Assembly (NCBI GenBank): GCA_026419785.1
Contig: JAODTK010003799.1
Location: 62,001 to 126,000 of the forward strand
Length of the DNA: 64,000 nucleotides
Reading direction: 5' to 3'
DNA from: Sclerodactyla briareus
Lineage: Eukaryota; Echinodermata; Holothuroidea; Dendrochirotida; Sclerodactylidae
The position numbers and the translations under genes were made by a program. The notes beneath the pieces were generated by a model. It did no database searches and was not told where the DNA came from. It saw nothing but the letters and a program-made list of their open reading frames with translations. Shown here piece after piece: positions 59,395 through 64,000 of the stretch; positions within the stretch are counted from its first letter, which is position 1; the number at the start of each line of letters is the position of its first letter.

Positions 59395-62060
59395 GCACTT
59401 GATGGGCATTGTGGTAGGCGGCTCGCGCGGAAGAACTATCAGGTTTTGCTGCCTACCTTTCGGCCTTTCCACGGCGCCTCAGGTTTTCAACAGGATCACG
59501 AAGCCCATCCTGGCCCACCTACGTCGTCAGGGCATCTCAGTGTTTGGTTACATAGGACTGGTGATCGTAGGGCGTATTTTGGGGAAACGCAACAGCAGGG
59601 GACAGCAGACACACAGAGGGGTCATCGACCTCTCGTCGTCTCGGGTGGCTTATCACCGAGGAGAAGTCGTCCCTGTACCTCTCAGTCGATCACTTACCTC
59701 GGCGCTACCTTAGACCTTGCAGCAGGTGGCGTCGTTCCTACACGGAACGGGTCGACAACACCTTCAGGTCAGCCGAGCTGCTTTGGCCCCCCCCCCCCTA
59801 CCCCCCACCACAAACAAACCCCCCCCCCCCCCAACAAACCCCCCCCCCCCCCCCCCCCCCCACAAAAAAAAAAACAAACAAAAAAAAAAAAAAAAAAAAA
59901 AAACAAAAAAAACACAACAACTCCCCCCCCCCCCAAAAAACCGACGTTTCAGCAAAAGTCGGCTGGGTTCCTGGGACCTAGCGGCCCAGTCTGGCCGATG
60001 TCCTGGATCTCAGTGGTCAGAATCAGGATTGCGGTCCGCTCCAGCGCCCTCTTTATGGATACTACAGCCGTCCCGGGACAGCACTTCACGCCTATCCCGT
60101 TACGCGATGGAAAGACAAAAGCTTACCTATTTGGTGGACTCAGGCGACACAATACAGCCCACGGAAGGGCCTTCCGGGACCCACCGTCCAAGGACAACGA
60201 TTACCAGCGATGCCTCCCTCACAGGATGGGGAGCGACGTGGCAGTACCGGATGGCCTCCGGGAGTTTGCTCCCGGAGGAGCTCGACAACACATCAACCTC
60301 CTGAGGCGCAAGGAGATCCAACGCAATTACATTGGTCGACGGGCCTCAAGGACCACCGGGTGACGGTGATGTGGGACAAACAGCTCAGCCGTTTCTATAT
60401 CAACAGAGAGGGGGGAACCAATCGTCCCTCCCTGCTCAAACAAGGTCTGGACGCTTCTCCTTCAGTGCGATCAGCTCAACATCAAGCTGAGGGCACCGCA
60501 CTAGAGGGGAAGCTCAACGTACGGCGGAGCGTCACCGGTCTCGAACTCGACCACAACGAGGGGAGTCTCTCCCAGAGGTGGGCAGACCCTTGTTCGAACC
60601 TGTACGGACCAGCCCACACGTCGACCTCTTCGCGACGGCCTCCACAACAAACTACCAAACGTTCGGCAGTCGAGGTTTTCACCCGCGGCTGGGAGAAAAA
60701 ACGCTTTCGCCTTCCCAGGGACCGCCTTTACGCATACGCCTTCCCTCGTTCAGCCAGTCGGCATGGGCGTGCTCACCATGGTCGACAGCTCCGACGCTAC
60801 ATTTCTCCTAGTGGCCCCGTGCTGGCCAGCTCAACATGGTTTCCGCTCCTTCTTCGCCCTACTCGTCGGATCTCCCGCTGCGACGCCCCAGACTCACCGT
60901 CCCAGTTTCGCAGAAGGCGGTCAGATTTCATTACCACGGCGAGAACCTCCATCTTTTTGTGTGGCAAATGTCAGGAAACGATTCCAGGAGGAAGGCGTTT
61001 CACAACACGGCACAAGTTGCAATAGCAGCACGCAGGAAGTCTACGTACGACACTTACGACGCTCGTCTTGCCGAGTACCGTACCTGGGCCTCGAACTCAA
61101 ACATTGATCCCCTTTTTTTTTTTTGAAGCGTCTGAGCCGAGTTGTCGTCCTGTCTGTTGGAGCTCGTCAACGAAGGCAAAAACAGGTATCGACCATTCGT
61201 AATTTAGATCCGCCATGCCGCCGTCCATCGCGGTTCGCCGATGGCTCCTAGGTCGGCTCCAACACCACAATACCGCCAACCCTGCGGGTGGTGTGGGAAG
61301 GTGTGTTTCACACGAAACCTTCGTCGAAAACGTCTCCCAACTTCGTGGTCCCTCACGGATGTCCTCCGGGTCTAGCGGAAGCCGCCTTACGAGCCAATGC
61401 ATCAAGCCACTCTCGTCAACGTTACTCACAAGACAGTATTTCTCGTCGCGGCAGTCTCGGCCCGCCGATAAAGACTGCCTTCGGCTTCAACTACGAAACA
61501 AGGTTTCTTACGCCAGGACCGTGCGGAATCTGTCTGCTTCCAGACCCTTCCTTCCTGGCGAAGACACGACCCATTTCTTCACGCCCCAGGAAATCTACCT
61601 ATAGGGACGTTGTCCCACAGTGAGGGAAGACAACGATCGGCCCGGTTCGGGCCTGTCGATGGTACTTGGAAAGACCAAGCTTATTCGACAAAACACGATC
61701 AACTTTCCCTACCACAACAAACTTTCACGCCAGGTCGAAGGACACCTCTCACGCTGGATTAAGGACCTCATAAGCCACATATCTCCGGGCAGGAGGTTGC
61801 TCGGGCTCATGACCTGTGCGCGGTCTTGCTACTTCGCGAGCCTGGTTTCACGGGGTCCCGTGGAGAGGACATCATGCGGGAGGCAGCGTGGAAGACTCCC
61901 ACAACGTTCGTCTCCCGTTCCCTCACCAATACAGTCTCGGCCGATAGTTCCTTCGCAGGCTGTGTTACAACCGACTTTGTCTACGCCTAAGTCAACACCC
62001 AATCGTGACGGCACCCCGGTCCGCCTCCAGTGGCCTGTGCTAGTCTGGTGCAAAAGGCAA
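59395..62060 (+). pseudogene. DIRS-like retroelement polyprotein: RT, RNase H, tyrosine recombinase, frameshifted
   Basis: Order and motifs fit the DIRS group, which integrates with a tyrosine recombinase instead of an integrase. RT: CCLPFGLSTAPQVFNRITKP (from about 59447) and ILAHLRRQGISVFGYI, where the expected YIDDW is broken by a small deletion to YIGLVIVG; then SITYLGATLDLAAG near 59690. RNase H: ITSDASLTGWGATW (about 60200-60241), then VTVMWD and YINREGG (60362-60415). A conserved linker follows: DLFATAS...HPR (about 60620-60690) and VDSSDATFLLVAPCWPAQH (about 60780-60837). Tyrosine recombinase: VAAVSARR near 61445, RAHDLCAV near 61800, and EDIMREAAWKTPTTFVSRSL near 61866-61925. In the last, Ser stands where the catalytic Tyr is expected, and Cys replaces the Arg of HDLR. 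The reading frame changes at least six times. Inactive as written. The 5' part (gag, early RT) is missing. Confidence 0.88.
59788..59942. repeat. C-rich and A-rich low-complexity tract inside the DIRS-like RT/RNase H region
   Basis: Runs of C separated by aacaaa, then mainly A, then C again. It lies between the SAELLW-type block and the next readable block near 59945, in otherwise collinear coding DNA. The Pro/Lys-rich frames across it are artefacts. Confidence 0.9.
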
Positions 62061-62405
62061 TAGGGTAAGTGAGTAAGGGAAATAGATTTCACAAAAAACT
62101 CCTGGTTGATCGTGGCTACGAAACTTACACCATGATTGGACGTTCCCGCCCAACCGTCCCATTCCGGGCCAGTCACGGGCGTCCTCCTCGTCGAAACCAC
62201 GGGCCTTCGTCCCCTCGGTTCCTTGGAGCATCTGCCTGAAAAAATAAGAAGGACGATTGGGTTTGCCAGCCCGGACTTCGTAAAGGATGCTCAGAGTCAA
62301 TGGCGCGGGGTGGGGGTAAAGTTGCAAGGCAATTATGGGGTAAGTATTCGTAGCTCACAGATTCACAACCAGGGGAGTTTTGTGAAGTTGTCTTAAGCCC
62401 TTTCA
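62061..62405. repeat. 3' complementary region of the DIRS-like element
   Basis: Contains inverted matches: ttcacaaaaaactcctggttg (62089-62109) with caaccaggggagttttgtgaa (62368-62388), and gtggctacgaaacttacacc (62111-62130) with a decayed complement at 62337-62361. DIRS elements end in inverted repeats plus an internal complementary region thought to guide circle formation. This layout fits, though I cannot match it to a left end because that end is missing. Confidence 0.65.
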
Positions 62406-64000
62406 CCACTTGCCCGCATGGGGTCCCCACATGTTATCATTCGTTCGTTACCAGTCCGTGCCACCCTGCGGGGAGTGTTTGTGCCAGCCTGCGGGAAGTG
62501 CGTGACAAAAATGTCAAAATGTAAAAGTTTTGCCACAACAAAAATTTCGAGAATTTGTCGTAAACACTTACGCCCACTTCACAACTAGTCATGACTACTC
62601 AAGGATATTAGTTTACGACAAGTCGCGCAGTCTTCCCGTGCTCTGCGCATAGTTGCCGCACAGGTTTGATCACAAAAGTTTTGAATACGCAGCACAATGA
62701 TTGATGGAAGCAGGTCGACAAAAACAAAAATTGGCTACCGTTAAGGTCACATGTTTGGCGTGCGGAATTGTTCGTAATAGTGCGGTAACATGGCGTAACA
62801 TTTCGTGACAGTGCCATGTCCTGTTGGTTACGCATATAGGTACGCATAGCTGGATGCGTTCAGAAGTATGGCTCATTTTATTACATGCATTAGAAATTAA
62901 TAAATCTGTCCAACCCTGAGTCAGGGTGGCTCATGACGGCGGCTTCCAACCCAATGGGAGGATTGTATCATCTATCCCATAATGATTACTATGATATGGA
63001 ATCATTCAGGTACGTACTTACATTTAATTGGCGGCTTTGATTCCTCTGTTATTATTGGTTCAATTTAGTTTATTACGTGATCTGTCGGGAGGAACAATAT
63101 ATCAGAATCAACTTCATGGCGAATCGTCACTTCAGTAAATTTCATTAGTGGAGTTATCTTATTTCAAGAAATGGAACTCTGATAATCAAGCCACCCAGCA
63201 GACGTCGGTTGCGAACTGAACAGTTAGCTTAACTGTAAGGCCCAACTCTTAGGAACATTCACATAATTCCAAGGAAAAACTTTATTAGAACCAGAAAATT
63301 ACACCTTACATCAATATGGGATGAAAACAGAATTACATGTACAGTAGAAATGGCTCCACTAATTCAAAATGATTGGGTGAAGCTGACATGACCACTGTGT
63401 TGGTGCTCTGAGCCCTTGAATTATGCTTGGACAGTGCTAAATCTGGAAGACAACTAAAAATGGGGAATTTTCCAGGGTCAATGAGAAGTAATGATTGTCA
63501 ACATGGTCGTTTGTAGGAAGTCGTGTCATATGTCAAAAGAAGTGCAGTTGAAAGGCACGAAACAGGCAATGATCCTCAGTATCCGAACCTCACCCAAAAC
63601 TCTGACGATGAAAACATGGTCCTGCCAGTAGAGTCCAACGATGCAGTGGAGTGAGGTAGGCATGGGCAATCCGTCTGTGCACCTCAACTTCACAGTGAGC
63701 AGTCAAATAGAAGCAATACTGGGAGCATAGCAGTGCTGAACACTCAGGATCAGATAACATGAATTACTGGTAGCATTCAGGGCTAAACACTCAGCGCTTA
63801 GAACCAGAAAAACATGATGATATTAGGTGCAAGGACTACTGTTTGATTATTGTTTCTTTCAAGGTTCACATTCTCTTTGGAGTTGTAGGCATGCAAACTG
63901 AGGTATTAGCAACTTAGGCATAACATATTCTGAGCACAAACGCCAGAGAGCATGGCTTCCTTGAGTGTAGTTGCCGATATAAAAATGTATATCTATGATT
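62406..64000. other. No gene seen
   Basis: AT-rich. The overlapping minus-strand frames 62608-62876 are unrecognised. No RNA gene or simple repeat of note. Confidence 0.5.

Noticed and set aside
59717..60304. Proline/lysine-rich protein of about 195 residues
   Set aside because: The biased part is the C/A tract at 59788-59942. Only the RNase H segment at its end is real, and it belongs to the DIRS-like element.

Overview
The window is animal genomic DNA, dense in transposons and repeats and poor in genes. There are no operons, ribosome binding sites or closely packed reading frames. Microsatellites, minisatellites and G:C homopolymer runs are abundant. Recognisable coding homology is always interrupted by small indels. 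One cellular gene is identifiable: the terminal exon of a heparan N-sulfatase (SGSH-like), an animal lysosomal enzyme. A Penelope-like retroelement, a DIRS-like tyrosine-recombinase retroelement, LINE remnants, a tRNA-derived SINE and tandem repeats rich in GACCTTTGACC-type motifs suggest a marine invertebrate, perhaps a deuterostome such as an echinoderm, hemichordate or cephalochordate. That placement is inference, not proof. Frameshifts inside clearly conserved coding sequence suggest real decay, an uncorrected long-read assembly, or both.

Layout: 1-7.0 kb is unannotatable non-coding DNA with G/C homopolymers. 7.0-8.0 and 13.5-14.4 kb hold two copies of a ~1 kb non-autonomous element with doubled (GGGC)n terminal inverted repeats; the second copy abuts a LINE reverse-transcriptase remnant. 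15.8-16.9 kb is a ~260-300 bp tandem array. 17.39-24.88 kb is the most interesting structure: a decayed Penelope-like element (20.2-23.1 kb) between two directly repeated pseudo-LTRs that carry hammerhead-ribozyme-like sequences. This whole unit lies between two long, inverted, minisatellite-bearing arms. 25-35 kb holds diverged members of several short tandem families, some spreading nuclear-receptor-type AGGTCA half-sites. 36.5-37.3 kb (minus strand) is the SGSH terminal exon with a polyadenylation signal; a 120-bp tandem array lies directly upstream of it. 38-58 kb is repeat-rich non-coding DNA with LINE, SINE and small inverted-repeat elements. 59.4-62.4 kb is a DIRS-like element with RT, RNase H and tyrosine-recombinase remnants and an inverted complementary 3' end.

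The retroelements are not a working system as they stand: every coding region is frameshifted. What they show together is several mechanistically different retroelements (target-primed LINE, Penelope with possible ribozyme, DIRS with recombinase) alongside non-autonomous families, surrounding a single lysosomal gene.
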